DNA of 64,000 nt from Ascidiaceihabitans sp029251465 (GTDB lineage: Bacteria > Pseudomonadota > Alphaproteobacteria > Rhodobacterales > Rhodobacteraceae): NCBI RefSeq assembly GCF_042932805.1, contig NZ_CP170633.1:2852001-2916000 (forward strand). Direction: 5' to 3'. The position numbers and the translations under genes were made by a program. Positions 24,337 to 33,030 of this stretch are shown here, piece after piece. Under the pieces are notes generated by a model. It did not search any database. It worked only from the letters and a program-made list of their open reading frames with translations, and was not told the DNA's origin. The first letter of the stretch is position 1, and each line of letters begins with the position of its first letter.

Positions 24337-25212
24337 TTAGGCCTCCTTTGCGAAGGTCAGTTTTTGACCGCGCTGCATCCACAAAATCACAAGTGCCGCG
24401 ATGACAAACGGGGCCATCGTGCGCAAAGGCGCGGCAGGGCGATAAAGCGTCAACATGGATTCAACAACGCCGATGAAGAGCCCCCCGACCAGCGTCATCG
24501 GCAAAGACGTCAACCGCCCGCAGATTGCGGCGGCCGTCGCGGGAATGACCATGAATGTGATCACTGTCGGTTCCAGCCGCACAAGGCTGCCAAAAATCAA
24601 ACCGGTAAAGCCCGCCAACGCGCCCGAAATCCCCCACGCCAAAGCTTCGGTCTTGACGATCGGGATTCCCAACAAGGCCGCGTGGTCGCGATTGTCAGCC
24701 AATGCACGCATGTTCAATCCGGTGTGCGACCGGTGCAAATATTGCACCATTCCGATGACCGCGCCGATGCTAACCGTGAATGCGATGATCCGCGTCACAG
24801 TCACGCGAACCCCCAGTACGGTAACTGCGATTTTGTCGCTCGGCAGTGAGATTTTGCGCAACGCGTCCTCCCAGAGGAACCCGACCAATCCAAGTAGGAT
24901 AAGCATGTAGCCCAGCGTCGCGATGGCTTTGACCGCGGGTTCGCGCCATGCCAATGCCGGCGAAATCAAGCGGCCATATGCGACCGATAACCCGATCCCC
25001 ACCGCAATCGCAGAGAACCAGGACAACACGCCGGGCAGACCCCATTCCGCCACTTGCCACGCGCACATCGCACTGGCCGCAGCAATCGCCCCGTAGGCAA
25101 AATTCAACACACCTGTTGAATTGCGCAAGATCACCAACCCTATCCCGCCAAGCGCGTAAAGCGACCCAACAGCCAGCCCAGACACCAGAAATAATCCATA
25201 CACCATCTTCAA
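24337..25212 (-). CDS. livH: ABC transporter permease (LivH)
   Basis: A 291-residue membrane permease of the LivH type. It starts 'LFLVSGLAVGSLYALGGIGL' and carries 'FAYGAIAAASAMCAWQV' and 'GISGALAGFTGLIFGSLVRL', the family's conserved segment before the final helices. It pairs with LivM to make the channel. It follows the binding-protein gene by 56 bp. Confidence 0.9.
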   Translation of the reverse strand: MKMVYGLFLVSGLAVGSLYALGGIGLVILRNSTGVLNFAYGAIAAASAMCAWQVAEWGLPGVLSWFSAIAVGIGLSVAYGRLISPALAWREPAVKAIATLGYMLILLGLVGFLWEDALRKISLPSDKIAVTVLGVRVTVTRIIAFTVSIGAVIGMVQYLHRSHTGLNMRALADNRDHAALLGIPIVKTEALAWGISGALAGFTGLIFGSLVRLEPTVITFMVIPATAAAICGRLTSLPMTLVGGLFIGVVESMLTLYRPAAPLRTMAPFVIAALVILWMQRGQKLTFAKEA

Positions 25213-25268
25213 AATCCTATGCGAAAAGGACCGGCAGGCACGTCACCCGCCGGTCAGTTCGGGGAAGG

Positions 25269-26534
25269 TTACTGATTGATCCCAAGCGCTTTTTCTTGGG
25301 CACGGATCGGCTTTAGATAGCTGCTTTGGATGTCATAGCAGTCCCGCACGACTTCGAATGCGCCACCCGTATACGCCACCATGCGACCTGCGTGATTTGG
25401 CATGTGGCGGTCTGCATCACCGACGTAATAGGGCGCGCACAGCAAATCAGACGTGGCGTTTTCAATGCCTTTAATCGCTGTTGTCACGGTGGCGCGGTCC
25501 AACGTTTCCGGGTCCAAGTCCAACAACGCATCGACAAAGAAACGGGCGGAAATGTAGCCCGATTGCGAGAACGTGTCGCGCCGGTCGCCGTCTTGTCCGT
25601 ATGCATCCATCACGGCGGCCCAATTCTGGTTGTCAGCGCCATCACTGTCAAACGGGGCCAGTTCGATATTGACGAACAGATTGTCGTTCCAATAATCGCC
25701 CAAGACTTCGGCCACGCCTGGGTCATACAGCGGTGTCGGGGATACCCATTTGAACAGGTCACGCCCGCCTTGTTCTTCGGCTACTTTCAGCAAGCCGATC
25801 GCGGGACCTGCAGGCAACATCAACAGGATCGTATCTGCCCCCTCGGACAGCGCTTGCAGGTAGACAGAATTCAGATCGACCGCTGTCGGATCCATCAAGA
25901 TGGACGTGCCAGAGAGCCTTTTGCTTTCCATGAAATTTTTCATCCAGTCGCACGCCCAACCACCGTTGTTGGGGATGTTGAACCCGATGCAAGCGGCGTT
26001 CTGCGTCCCTAATTCTTCGACCGCATAGGTTAACGCACCAATACCGGACGGCAGCGGACCTTGGTTCGTCGACACAATGTTCGAACTCTCGTAGCATTCG
26101 GAAATGGCGCACCCAGAGGCCATGACCATAACGTCTTGGTCCTTGTAGAGTTTCGCGTTCACGGCCATCGACACGACAGATCCGTTGCCGACAAGGGCCA
26201 CAACGCCTTCGTCTTTGACCAACTTGATTGCGACTTGGCCGGCTAATTCAGGATTCCACTGGTCGTTTTCGACAATGTATTCGACGGGGCGGCCATTGAT
26301 GCCGCCGTTTGCATTTACGCATGCAAAGTATGCAGCTGCGGCGTCTGTTCCACCTGAAAAATCACCCGGAGGGGCATTGCCGTTGATCCCGCCCACTTTG
26401 ATTGGATCACCTGTTGCGACCTTGCCAGTGCCGAGCCCGCAAACCGGCGTGTGATCGTCGGCCATGGCCGAGGTCCCGATAGAGGCAAGGCAAAGCGCTG
26501 CCGCCCCTATAAATAGGGTTGTTGTAAATTTCAT
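25269..26534 (-). CDS. Periplasmic substrate-binding protein (LivJ-like, type I)
   Basis: A 421-residue periplasmic binding protein (Peripla_BP_6). It has a clean signal peptide ('TTLFIGAAALCLASIGTSAMA-D'). The mature fold starts 'IKVGGINGNAPPGDFSGG' and includes 'AAYFACVNANGGINGRPVEY', the family's highly conserved turn. A disulphide pair is likely (Cys in 'FACVNANG', 'ASGCAISECYE'). It is the first gene of the transporter operon and comes after the flavin-oxidase-like and nitrilase genes on the same strand (48-bp gap). The ligand is unknown, probably the nitrilase substrate or its product. Confidence 0.9.
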   Translation of the reverse strand: MKFTTTLFIGAAALCLASIGTSAMADDHTPVCGLGTGKVATGDPIKVGGINGNAPPGDFSGGTDAAAAYFACVNANGGINGRPVEYIVENDQWNPELAGQVAIKLVKDEGVVALVGNGSVVSMAVNAKLYKDQDVMVMASGCAISECYESSNIVSTNQGPLPSGIGALTYAVEELGTQNAACIGFNIPNNGGWACDWMKNFMESKRLSGTSILMDPTAVDLNSVYLQALSEGADTILLMLPAGPAIGLLKVAEEQGGRDLFKWVSPTPLYDPGVAEVLGDYWNDNLFVNIELAPFDSDGADNQNWAAVMDAYGQDGDRRDTFSQSGYISARFFVDALLDLDPETLDRATVTTAIKGIENATSDLLCAPYYVGDADRHMPNHAGRMVAYTGGAFEVVRDCYDIQSSYLKPIRAQEKALGINQ

Positions 26535-26581
26535 TTCTGTCTCCCGTTGAGTTTCGCTTTGGCCTTTGGATAGCCGCAGCT

Positions 26582-27247
26582 TTAGGACGTGCCTTGCAGC
26601 ACTTTATTCAGGTATTCTTCTTCGGTAAGGGTGCCGCCTTCGGTGGATGCGCGGCCCTGATCGTCAGGATGCAAAACTGGTTGCAAACCATCGATCCGCT
26701 TCCATGCCGGAAATGGTTGGCTGCCGTCTTTTGCTGGAACGTAAGGCGAGGTTTCCAAGCGCGCATGTTTGTGGATGTAGCGGGCGCAGTTTTGAAAAAC
26801 GACCGCGACGTCGACATCCACCACCATGTTGCAGCCGGGAAATTGCGCCATCAATTCAGGATCTTTTGACAGTTTAGCATTGCCTTGAACGCGAATTCGC
26901 CACGGCGTGACCATATCCATGAACAGCAGGCCGACTTTGGCCGCCTCGTCGATGTTGCCCATCGAAAACCACATGCCGTTACCGTCATAATTGGGAAAGA
27001 TCAGGCGGTTCGGCCCCATAACTTTGACAAAACCGACAGCACCCCCTTTGTAGGACACCGTTGGCATGCCGTCCGCCGAAACCGTCGACAAAAAGAAGTA
27101 ATCGCGGCTGTTGATGTAGTCGGTGTGAATGTCTTCTAAAGCGTCGCGCACAATGGCGTGCACCACAACTTCGGCCAGTTTTTCGTGCTGTCCATCTTTT
27201 TGCAAAGCACGTTGGGCGTCGGTGTAAAACTCTGTCGGTGTTGGCAT
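26582..27247 (-). CDS. Pyridoxamine 5'-phosphate oxidase-fold protein
   Basis: A 221-residue member of the PNPOx-like split-barrel flavin-binding family (PF01243). Recognisable stretches are 'FFLSTVSADGMPTVSYKGG', 'VMGPNRLIFPNYDGNGMW' and 'NCARYIHKHARLE'. Such proteins bind FMN (or haem/F420) and reduce or detoxify small molecules; they are not the true PdxH. The gene is between the nitrilase and the transporter, so it may act on the same substrate. It starts at ATG 27247 with 'GGAGGGTCACATG' in front, a strong ribosome site. Confidence 0.82.
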   Translation of the reverse strand: MPTPTEFYTDAQRALQKDGQHEKLAEVVVHAIVRDALEDIHTDYINSRDYFFLSTVSADGMPTVSYKGGAVGFVKVMGPNRLIFPNYDGNGMWFSMGNIDEAAKVGLLFMDMVTPWRIRVQGNAKLSKDPELMAQFPGCNMVVDVDVAVVFQNCARYIHKHARLETSPYVPAKDGSQPFPAWKRIDGLQPVLHPDDQGRASTEGGTLTEEEYLNKVLQGTS

Positions 27248-27306
27248 GTGACCCTCCCAAGTCTGATCGGAAAAACGGGAACGTCGTGCGCCCCGTTTTG
27301 GTAATT

Positions 27307-28320
27307 TTACTCAGTGACGTCTGCAGGTGAACCGGATTGTTCCACCATTTCCTCCCAGCCCGAGGCATCGTCGAAATTGACCACGGCACGCTGTTTCTTA
27401 CGGTTGATCAGCAACCGGGTGCTGTCGCGTTTGGCGTAATGACCTGCGGGGTCAGCGGCACCTTTTGCGTAACCGATCATGTGCAGATCGATGTCTGCGT
27501 ACATGATGCCTTCATGGTCGTGCGGAATACGCTCTGCCAATTCTGATCCGTCGGGGCCGTAAATCGTCGTATAGCCTCCACCGAGAGGCAGCAGCGCTTC
27601 TTTTTCTGCATCGCCATCGCACAGCATGTCTTGCATCTCTTTGGTCACCAACGAACACGGTGCCACAACGAAACACGATCCCTCGACGGCATAGATCATC
27701 GATGCGCCATTGTTGACCTGATGACCCAACGCATACGCAACGCCTTCGTACAGCGCCAGATTGGGCCATGCGGCGACGTGGATTTGCTCGTTTTGGGCGT
27801 ACATCGCGTATTTGCTGAGGGGTTGCAGGTGTTCCCAGCAGGCCAGCTGACCGACGCGTCCAATTGAAGTTTGTACAACATTCAAATCCGACCCGTCGCC
27901 CTCGCCGTAGACTGTGCGTTCGACGTGGGTTGGTTTTAATTTTCGACGTCGGTTCACAACTTCGCCGGTCTCGTCAAAGTGCCATTGCGCGATGTACAAC
28001 GATCCGCCATCGCGTTCCGAACAGCCCATCGACAGCTGAATATTATTGTCGCGACACGCTTTTGCGAGGCGGGCTTCTTGTGGGCTGCCAGCGACGATCG
28101 AGTTGTCAAAGTAGCGGCCAACAAACTGCATTTGCCAAGCGACGGGGCCCAGCCAAATGTGGTTCGGATAGCCCGGCAACCATGTTTCACTGAAAGCGAT
28201 CAGGTTGGCACCGTTCGCGGAAGCCTCTTCGATCAGCCCTATCGCTTTGTCGATGCCGGCGTCCAGATCAAGGAAGCAGGGAGCGGCTTGAACGGCCGCG
28301 ACTTTGGATTGCGTTGACAT
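27307..28320 (-). CDS. Nitrilase (aliphatic/aryl nitrilase branch)
   Basis: A 337-residue carbon-nitrogen hydrolase. The Glu-Lys-Cys triad is complete: Glu in 'LIAFSETWLPGYP', Lys in 'RRRKLKPTHVER' and the nucleophile in 'GQLACWEHLQPLSKYAMYA'. The 'CWEH' variant is the mark of true nitrilases (nitrile to carboxylate plus ammonia), as opposed to amidases or cyanide hydratases. Length and C-terminal 'GHYAKRDSTRLLIN' also match. The start at 28320 follows CGGAGGAAAACC. It heads an apparent operon with the PNPOx-like gene and the ABC transporter, and is divergent from the AraC regulator, an arrangement known for inducible nitrilases. Confidence 0.9.
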   Translation of the reverse strand: MSTQSKVAAVQAAPCFLDLDAGIDKAIGLIEEASANGANLIAFSETWLPGYPNHIWLGPVAWQMQFVGRYFDNSIVAGSPQEARLAKACRDNNIQLSMGCSERDGGSLYIAQWHFDETGEVVNRRRKLKPTHVERTVYGEGDGSDLNVVQTSIGRVGQLACWEHLQPLSKYAMYAQNEQIHVAAWPNLALYEGVAYALGHQVNNGASMIYAVEGSCFVVAPCSLVTKEMQDMLCDGDAEKEALLPLGGGYTTIYGPDGSELAERIPHDHEGIMYADIDLHMIGYAKGAADPAGHYAKRDSTRLLINRKKQRAVVNFDDASGWEEMVEQSGSPADVTE

Positions 28321-28422
28321 GGTTTTCCTCCGTGAATTTCCCAATCAAGCTGCACCTTTCGCGCGGTTGGTGCTTTTGGATTTGGGCGGAAAAACTTGCG
28401 TTTTTGTGCGTTCGGGTCACTA

Positions 28423-28442
28423 TTAGTTAACTTTAGGACTAA
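28423..28442. promoter_or_regulatory. Inverted repeat in the nitrilase/AraC divergent promoter
   Basis: TTAGT (28423-28427) and ACTAA (28438-28442) form a short inverted repeat just upstream of the AraC start in the 127-bp divergent gap. It may be part of an AraC-type site, which often has direct or inverted half-sites. The support is weak because the arms are only 5 bp. Confidence 0.3.
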
Positions 28443-28447
28443 TTTTG

Positions 28448-29395
28448 ATGGACATCCAAACGCGCTACGACACCAACGACGTCTCTGCCCAAGATCGCTT
28501 TGCGTATTGGCGCGAGTCCGTGTGCGACAGCTATGTCCAGCTTGGGTGTGACACTGAAAACAGAAACGACTTCAGAGGGTTGATTGAAATCGGGCGGCAT
28601 TCGGTTGTGTCGATCTCAAAGGTTGCAGGGTTGGCGCACACAGTCGAGCGGCGCAAACGGGACATTCGATCTGCATCGGATTCCTACTTTTTGCTGAGCC
28701 TGCAAACCGCCGAATCGTCCAGCGTAACCCAGTTCGGTAAGACGGCGGTTTTGCAGGCCGGCGACATGGCGCTGTATTCCAGCACTGATCCCTATACCCT
28801 GCGGCTGGCTGACGATTTCCACAAAACGGTGGTGCAATTGCCCACGGCAAAATTGATCGAACGGCTTCCTAATGCAGAGATGCTGACCGCTCGGAAGATT
28901 GACGGGCAGTCGGGAATTGGCAAGCTTGTCCGCGAAAATATTCTCGCTTTTGCCGAACACGTGAATTCGCCGAACCCGATGGTGCAAGCGCTGCTGCAAG
29001 ATACGTTGATTGATCTTATCGCGACGGGATTGGCTGTGCATGGCGCCGACAAAATCGAACTGTCATCCCCTGAGCAACACGTGATGTTGCGCGCCAAATC
29101 ATTCATCCGAAGCACTCTGGGAAATCCGGATTTGGGCCGCAATCGCGTGGCCGCAGAAATCGGAATGTCGGTGCGTCGTTTGAATGATATTTTCGCAAAA
29201 GAAGGCGAGCCGATCAGCGCATTTATTCGCCGCACACGGCTTGAAGGCGTGGCCACTGACCTCAAAGACAACCGCTTTGAACGTCACTCGATCAGCGAAA
29301 TTGCCTTCCGCTACGGATTTTCGAATATGCAAAATTTTTCGACCCTGTTTCGCACGCATTTTGGGCACAGTCCTCGGGATCATCGCGCACCTTAG
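28448..29395 (+). CDS. AraC-family regulator of the nitrilase locus
   Basis: A 315-residue regulator. The N-terminal part is an AraC-binding-like domain ('DRFAYWRESVCDSYVQLGC', the 'F..WRE...' start typical of the NitR/AlkS-like XylS relatives), and residues about 215-315 form the double helix-turn-helix ('AAEIGMSVRRLNDIFAKEG', 'AFRYGFSNMQNFSTLFRTHF'). The ATG at 28448 is chosen; a TTG directly before it is a poor alternative. It is divergent from the nitrilase and is the likely activator of the nitrilase-PNPOx-ABC operon. Confidence 0.9.
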   Translation: MDIQTRYDTNDVSAQDRFAYWRESVCDSYVQLGCDTENRNDFRGLIEIGRHSVVSISKVAGLAHTVERRKRDIRSASDSYFLLSLQTAESSSVTQFGKTAVLQAGDMALYSSTDPYTLRLADDFHKTVVQLPTAKLIERLPNAEMLTARKIDGQSGIGKLVRENILAFAEHVNSPNPMVQALLQDTLIDLIATGLAVHGADKIELSSPEQHVMLRAKSFIRSTLGNPDLGRNRVAAEIGMSVRRLNDIFAKEGEPISAFIRRTRLEGVATDLKDNRFERHSISEIAFRYGFSNMQNFSTLFRTHFGHSPRDHRAP

Positions 29396-29555
29396 GTGTC
29401 GACGAGGGCCCGAACTGACCTGTCGTTAGGATGGTCAGAAAATTTACTATGGCCGATCTGAACGACGGTTTCACTAAAACAAACAAGCGAAAAAGCGTTC
29501 TGGATGAATTTCCGCGAGATTGAACAACTGTCAGCTTTTGACTAACAACCGCGAC

Positions 29556-30215
29556 ATGGACATTCGCTATAGTCTTAACCGGCTTACCTACTTTGTCGCA
29601 ACAATTGATGCAGGCACGATCACTGCCGCAGCGCATCAGCTAGGCATCAGCAAGGCAGTCGTCAGCAAGCAATTGCAGATTTTGGAACAAGAGGTCGGCA
29701 CACCGCTCTTGCTGCGCAACACGCGGCACCTGAAGCCAACAGATGCCGGTTCGGCATTTTTCGAGGATGCCAAGTCTGCCCTTACGCAGGCCAACAACGC
29801 CTACAAGCAGGTGCTGGATCGCGATCAAAAACCGAAAGGGCGATTGCGTGTGACGGCCCCTGTTGATTACGGTGCCTCGCATGTTGCGCCGTTTGTAGCG
29901 CGGTTCCAAAAAGCCTACCCAAATGTGGCCGTCGATTTGTTTTTGAACGACATGCGCTTAGATTTGATCAAAGAACGCTACGATGTCGCGTTCAGGATCG
30001 GGTGGTTAAAAAACTCGCGAAACTTGGCCAAAAAGCTGCGCGATTTCGAAGAGATTGCTGTGTGCACGCCTGCGACATTCGAGAAATTCAACGCCAAGGA
30101 TCCCGCCGATCTAGCTGCGGTGCCGTTTATCCTAAGTCATGCGTTTGCAGGGAAAACGGATTGGACCTTTGCCAAGGGTGATGTCACTCGGGACAGGTCC
30201 GCTCAAACGCGCTGA
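29556..30215 (+). pseudogene. LysR-family regulator, truncated
   Basis: From ATG 29556 the product has a normal LysR DNA-binding domain ('FVATIDAGTITAAAHQLGIS', 'KAVVSKQLQILEQEVGTPLL') and the first effector sub-domain ('GRLRVTAPVDYGASHVAPFV', 'RYDVAFRIGWL'). The reading frame stops at 30215, after 219 residues, where about 80 more are expected. A +1/-1 shift near 30185 would continue with 'GQVRSNALKCFLEMGHSEIG', which resembles the next LysR segment, then the sequence degenerates up to the GST gene. This points to a frameshift plus loss of the tail. The upstream regulatory gap (29396-29555) has no other element I can see. Confidence 0.65.
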
Positions 30216-30379
30216 AGTGCTTTTTGGAAATGGGTCACTCCGAGATTGGGCAATTGCGTTAGCTCGCAACCTTCGTCAACCAAAAGCTGACAGTCTATCA
30301 GGCAATCGTCGGTTTCGGTGGCTCAGGGCAGGCGATATTTGGTGTGGTGAATTCACTTCGCGCACGGAAAGGCCACCTT

Positions 30380-31006
30380 ATGAAACTCTATGGACATCCG
30401 CTTTCAGGAAACGCTCATCGTGTTCAAAATATGCTTGGTATCCTGAGAATACCCCATGAGAATGTCATCGTCGATCTGACCGTTGGCGCGCACAAGCTGC
30501 CGGATTTCTTGGCCATGAACCCGCTGGGGCAAGTTCCTGTTCTGATCGATGACGATCTGACCTTGCGGGATTCAACCGCCATTCTGCCCTATCTCGCACG
30601 CAAGTACGATGCCACAAACCGCTGGTTGCCCACAGATGCAATTGGCAATGCGCATGTCCAAGAATGGCTATCGATTGCTGTGAATGAAATCATGCAGGGC
30701 CCATTTGTGGTGCGCGCCATCAAAATGTTCGCCATGCCCGCAGACCTGAACGCGGCAAAGGCCAAAACCGACGACTTGTTCGACGCCCTGTTTGAACCCC
30801 ACCTAAAGGACCGTCAGTGGCTGGCAGGTGATCATGCAACAATCGCCGATATTGCATGTTACAGCTACATCGCCCGCGTCACGGACGGCGAATATTCGTT
30901 AGATGCATACCCTGCGATCAGGGCTTGGTTGACCCGCGTAGAAGATCTGGATGGGTTCGCGCCGTTTGTTGTCGGCGCTGATTTCCTTGCATCGCTCAAC
31001 GCCTGA
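30380..31006 (+). CDS. Glutathione S-transferase
   Basis: A 208-residue GST. Thioredoxin-like N-terminal half with 'LYGHPLSGNAHRVQNMLGIL' (the catalytic Ser/Tyr region of theta/beta-like GSTs), 'NPLGQVPVLIDDDLTLRDST' (the conserved cis-Pro and 'DS' glutathione contacts) and an all-helical C-terminal domain with 'HATIADIACYSYIARV' (N-capping motif). ATG 30380 is the best start; it follows GGCCACC with a weak ribosome site. The LysR remnant directly upstream may once have regulated it. The substrate cannot be predicted. Confidence 0.88.
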   Translation: MKLYGHPLSGNAHRVQNMLGILRIPHENVIVDLTVGAHKLPDFLAMNPLGQVPVLIDDDLTLRDSTAILPYLARKYDATNRWLPTDAIGNAHVQEWLSIAVNEIMQGPFVVRAIKMFAMPADLNAAKAKTDDLFDALFEPHLKDRQWLAGDHATIADIACYSYIARVTDGEYSLDAYPAIRAWLTRVEDLDGFAPFVVGADFLASLNA

Positions 31007-31061
31007 TCCTGCAATGCGGATGTATGGAATTTACAGCTCGCCAAACCCCAACCTTGGAAAC

Positions 31062-31661
31062 CTACGCAACAATGATGATCTGTCCGGTGATCGCGCCTTC
31101 GACACTTTTGGCATAGGCGCGTCCGACCCGTTCAGATGACACTGGATCATGGCCCGCAAACCATTGCCCATATCGCGGCACCGACACATCCAGCAAACCG
31201 GGGCTGACGGCATTTATTCTTAGTCGACGCGGCATCTCAATAGCACTGCCAACGACAAAGCCGCCCAAAGCCCCATTGGCCGTCGCGGCCCCAACGCCCA
31301 TCCGGACCGGATCGCGATCAAGCACACCACTGGTCAGCGTAAACGACCCTCCTTCGAGCACAGCCGTCAACCCTGCGAGGACAAGATTGATCTGTCCCAT
31401 GACCTTTTGACGAAACCCTAACATCAGAGTTTCGTCTGTCTGTTGCTCCAGCGGTCCGAAATGAACATCACCCGCAGTCGACACGACGGCATCCACAGGC
31501 CCTACACGCGCATACATATCATCCACCGATTGACGGTCGGATATGTCGAGCTGAATGTCACCGCTTGAACGCCCGACACGTATCAAATCATGGCGCGCAC
31601 CCAGTTCATTACATGCCGCTTTGCCAATGTCGCCTTGGGCACCGACCACAATAATTTTCAC
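31062..31661 (-). CDS. Short-chain dehydrogenase with missing Tyr-Lys pair
   Basis: A 199-residue SDR-fold protein. The nucleotide-binding start is 'IIVVGAQGDIGKAACNELG', followed by 'DAVVSTAGDVHFGPL' and 'INAVSPGLLDV' typical of the family. At the active site the usual YxxxK is replaced: the segment reads 'GAATANGALGGFVVGSAIEM', with no Tyr or Lys. This is the pattern of the atypical small SDRs annotated as NmrA-free 'SDR family' proteins. It overlaps the MerR gene by 4 bp (ATGA), so it is translated together with its regulator. Confidence 0.8.
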   Translation of the reverse strand: MKIIVVGAQGDIGKAACNELGARHDLIRVGRSSGDIQLDISDRQSVDDMYARVGPVDAVVSTAGDVHFGPLEQQTDETLMLGFRQKVMGQINLVLAGLTAVLEGGSFTLTSGVLDRDPVRMGVGAATANGALGGFVVGSAIEMPRRLRINAVSPGLLDVSVPRYGQWFAGHDPVSSERVGRAYAKSVEGAITGQIIIVA

Positions 31662-32029
31662 GGGGTTTCCCCTATGATTTCATCGTAACGCGCGCGCTTT
31701 TGGGCCAAGAGTTTACGGCATCTGGATAACTGCATTTGTTGTACGTCCAAGTGTTGTGCGTGATCGCCAAGTACCGCTTTGCGCTCTGGTACAGTTGCGT
31801 CGCCTTGCCGATAGAGGCCTGCGAAATGTTGCATCGTTTTCATCGGCATGCCTGTAGCGCGTAAGGACGCGAGCAAGGTCAGCCACTCCAAGATTTCTCT
31901 TGAAAACTGGCGGTGACCATCATCACTGCGGGCAATTTCGGGCAACATTCCCGCCTTTTCGTAGAACCGGATCGTGTGGACAGTTAGCCCACATTCCCGC
32001 GCTGCTTCTGCGATTTTCATATGGTTCAC
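31658..32029 (-). CDS. MerR-family regulator
   Basis: A 123-residue MerR-type protein. The winged helix is clear: 'AARECGLTVHTIRFYEKAGM' (recognition 'TIRFYE..G') and 'DDGHRQFSREILEWLTLLAS'. The C-terminal part has a short dimerising helix but no Cys/His cluster, so it should respond to an organic compound and not a metal. Start is ATG 32029 or ATG 32020. It shares its transcript with the SDR, and a MerR-type promoter lies directly upstream. Confidence 0.88.
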   Translation of the reverse strand: MNHMKIAEAARECGLTVHTIRFYEKAGMLPEIARSDDGHRQFSREILEWLTLLASLRATGMPMKTMQHFAGLYRQGDATVPERKAVLGDHAQHLDVQQMQLSRCRKLLAQKRARYDEIIGETP

Positions 32030-32045
32030 AGCTCCTTTTTTTTCA

Positions 32046-32076
32046 CCTCTAGCGGGTTAGAGCAACTATAGGTCAA
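32046..32076 (-). promoter_or_regulatory. MerR-type promoter with 19-bp spacer
   Basis: On the minus strand TTGACC (complement of 32071-32076) and TAGAGG (complement of 32046-32051) are separated by 19 bp, the long spacer that MerR-family activators correct by twisting DNA. Within and around it, CCTATAG and CTAGAGG form a near inverted repeat (6 of 7). The -10 element is weak, as expected for an activator-dependent promoter. It lies about 17-45 bp in front of the MerR start, so autoregulation of the MerR-SDR pair is likely. Confidence 0.5.
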
Positions 32077-32108
32077 GACCTGTTTTTGAAGAACAGCGGC
32101 ATCTGTGC

Positions 32109-32132
32109 TGACCTGCCCCCCGAGGCTCCCTC
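32109..32132. repeat. Left terminal inverted repeat of the IS element
   Basis: Begins TGACCTGCCCCCCGAGG and lies downstream of the transposase stop. It is preceded by the target duplication GTGC at 32105-32108. Confidence 0.85.
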
Positions 32133-32134
32133 AT

Positions 32135-33019
32135 TCATAACGAGAGTTTGCGGGTTTGGATTTCATATTCTTCATCGTCAGTTTGGGCAAGCGCGTCGTG
32201 CGCGGAGCCCTCAAGTTGCTCAAGCGCCCGGCGCGCTTCAGTGGGCGTTTTGTTCCCGAGAGACGAGTGCGGTCTGACCTGATTGTAGTCGTATCGCCAA
32301 AGCGCCAGTTTTCTGCGGGCGTCATCTAAAGTGTCGAAGATCTCCTCATTCAGCAGCTCGTCTCGCAGGCTGCCATTAAAGCTTTCGATGAAGCCATTCT
32401 GCTGCGGTTTGCCCGGATCGATGTAATGCCAATCCACGTCGCTATCGCCAGCCCACTTCAGGATCGCGCGACTGGTAAACTCCGTCCCGTTGTCACTGAC
32501 AATACAAGCAGGCTTTCCGTAGACGCGCACCAGTGCGTCCAATTCACGGGCAACCCGAGCGCCAGAGATGCTGGTATCGGCCATCAGGCACAGGTTCTCA
32601 CGGCAGCAGTCGTCATTCACTGCCAGCATGCGGAACTTGCGAGACGCACCAAACGTGTCCGACACAAAATCCAACGACCAACGCTCGCCCGGGCGCAAAG
32701 CCACGGGCATAGGTGTCCGCGATCCACGCGCACGTTTACGGCCTCTGCGCCGCCTGACACCCAGCTTTTCCTCGGTGTAGAGACGATACAGCTTCTTGTG
32801 GTTCATAATCATGCCTTTGCGTTCCAACAGCACGCCAATCCGGCGATAGCCGAACCGACGCCGTTTGCTGGCAATCGCCTTCATCTCTTCGCGAACTTCT
32901 GGATTATCCGGCGGCTTGTCGCGCCGTACGGTCTTGGGATCGACACCGACCAGCCTGCACGCACGACGTTGCGAGATATCATGATCCCGCATTGCCTTGC
33001 GTGCTACAGCCCGTCGCAA
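32135..33019 (-). CDS. IS3-family transposase catalytic subunit (OrfB)
   Basis: A 294-residue rve-type integrase-like transposase. An N-terminal HTH_21 region ('QRRACRLVGVDPKTVRRDK', 'KRRRFGYRRIGVLLERKG') precedes the DDE core: first Asp in 'RWSLDFVSDTFG', second in 'CIVSDNGTEFTSR', and Glu in 'NGFIESFNGSLRDE'. The C-terminal 'YNQVRPHSSLGNKTP' completes the IS3 signature. It is in the -1 frame relative to orfA. It is normally produced as an OrfAB fusion by programmed frameshift: the orfB frame is open upstream through the end of orfA, across a slippery A-run (GGGAAAGAAC). Confidence 0.93.
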   Translation of the reverse strand: MRRAVARKAMRDHDISQRRACRLVGVDPKTVRRDKPPDNPEVREEMKAIASKRRRFGYRRIGVLLERKGMIMNHKKLYRLYTEEKLGVRRRRGRKRARGSRTPMPVALRPGERWSLDFVSDTFGASRKFRMLAVNDDCCRENLCLMADTSISGARVARELDALVRVYGKPACIVSDNGTEFTSRAILKWAGDSDVDWHYIDPGKPQQNGFIESFNGSLRDELLNEEIFDTLDDARRKLALWRYDYNQVRPHSSLGNKTPTEARRALEQLEGSAHDALAQTDDEEYEIQTRKLSL

Positions 33020-33030
33020 ATTCGGTGTCG

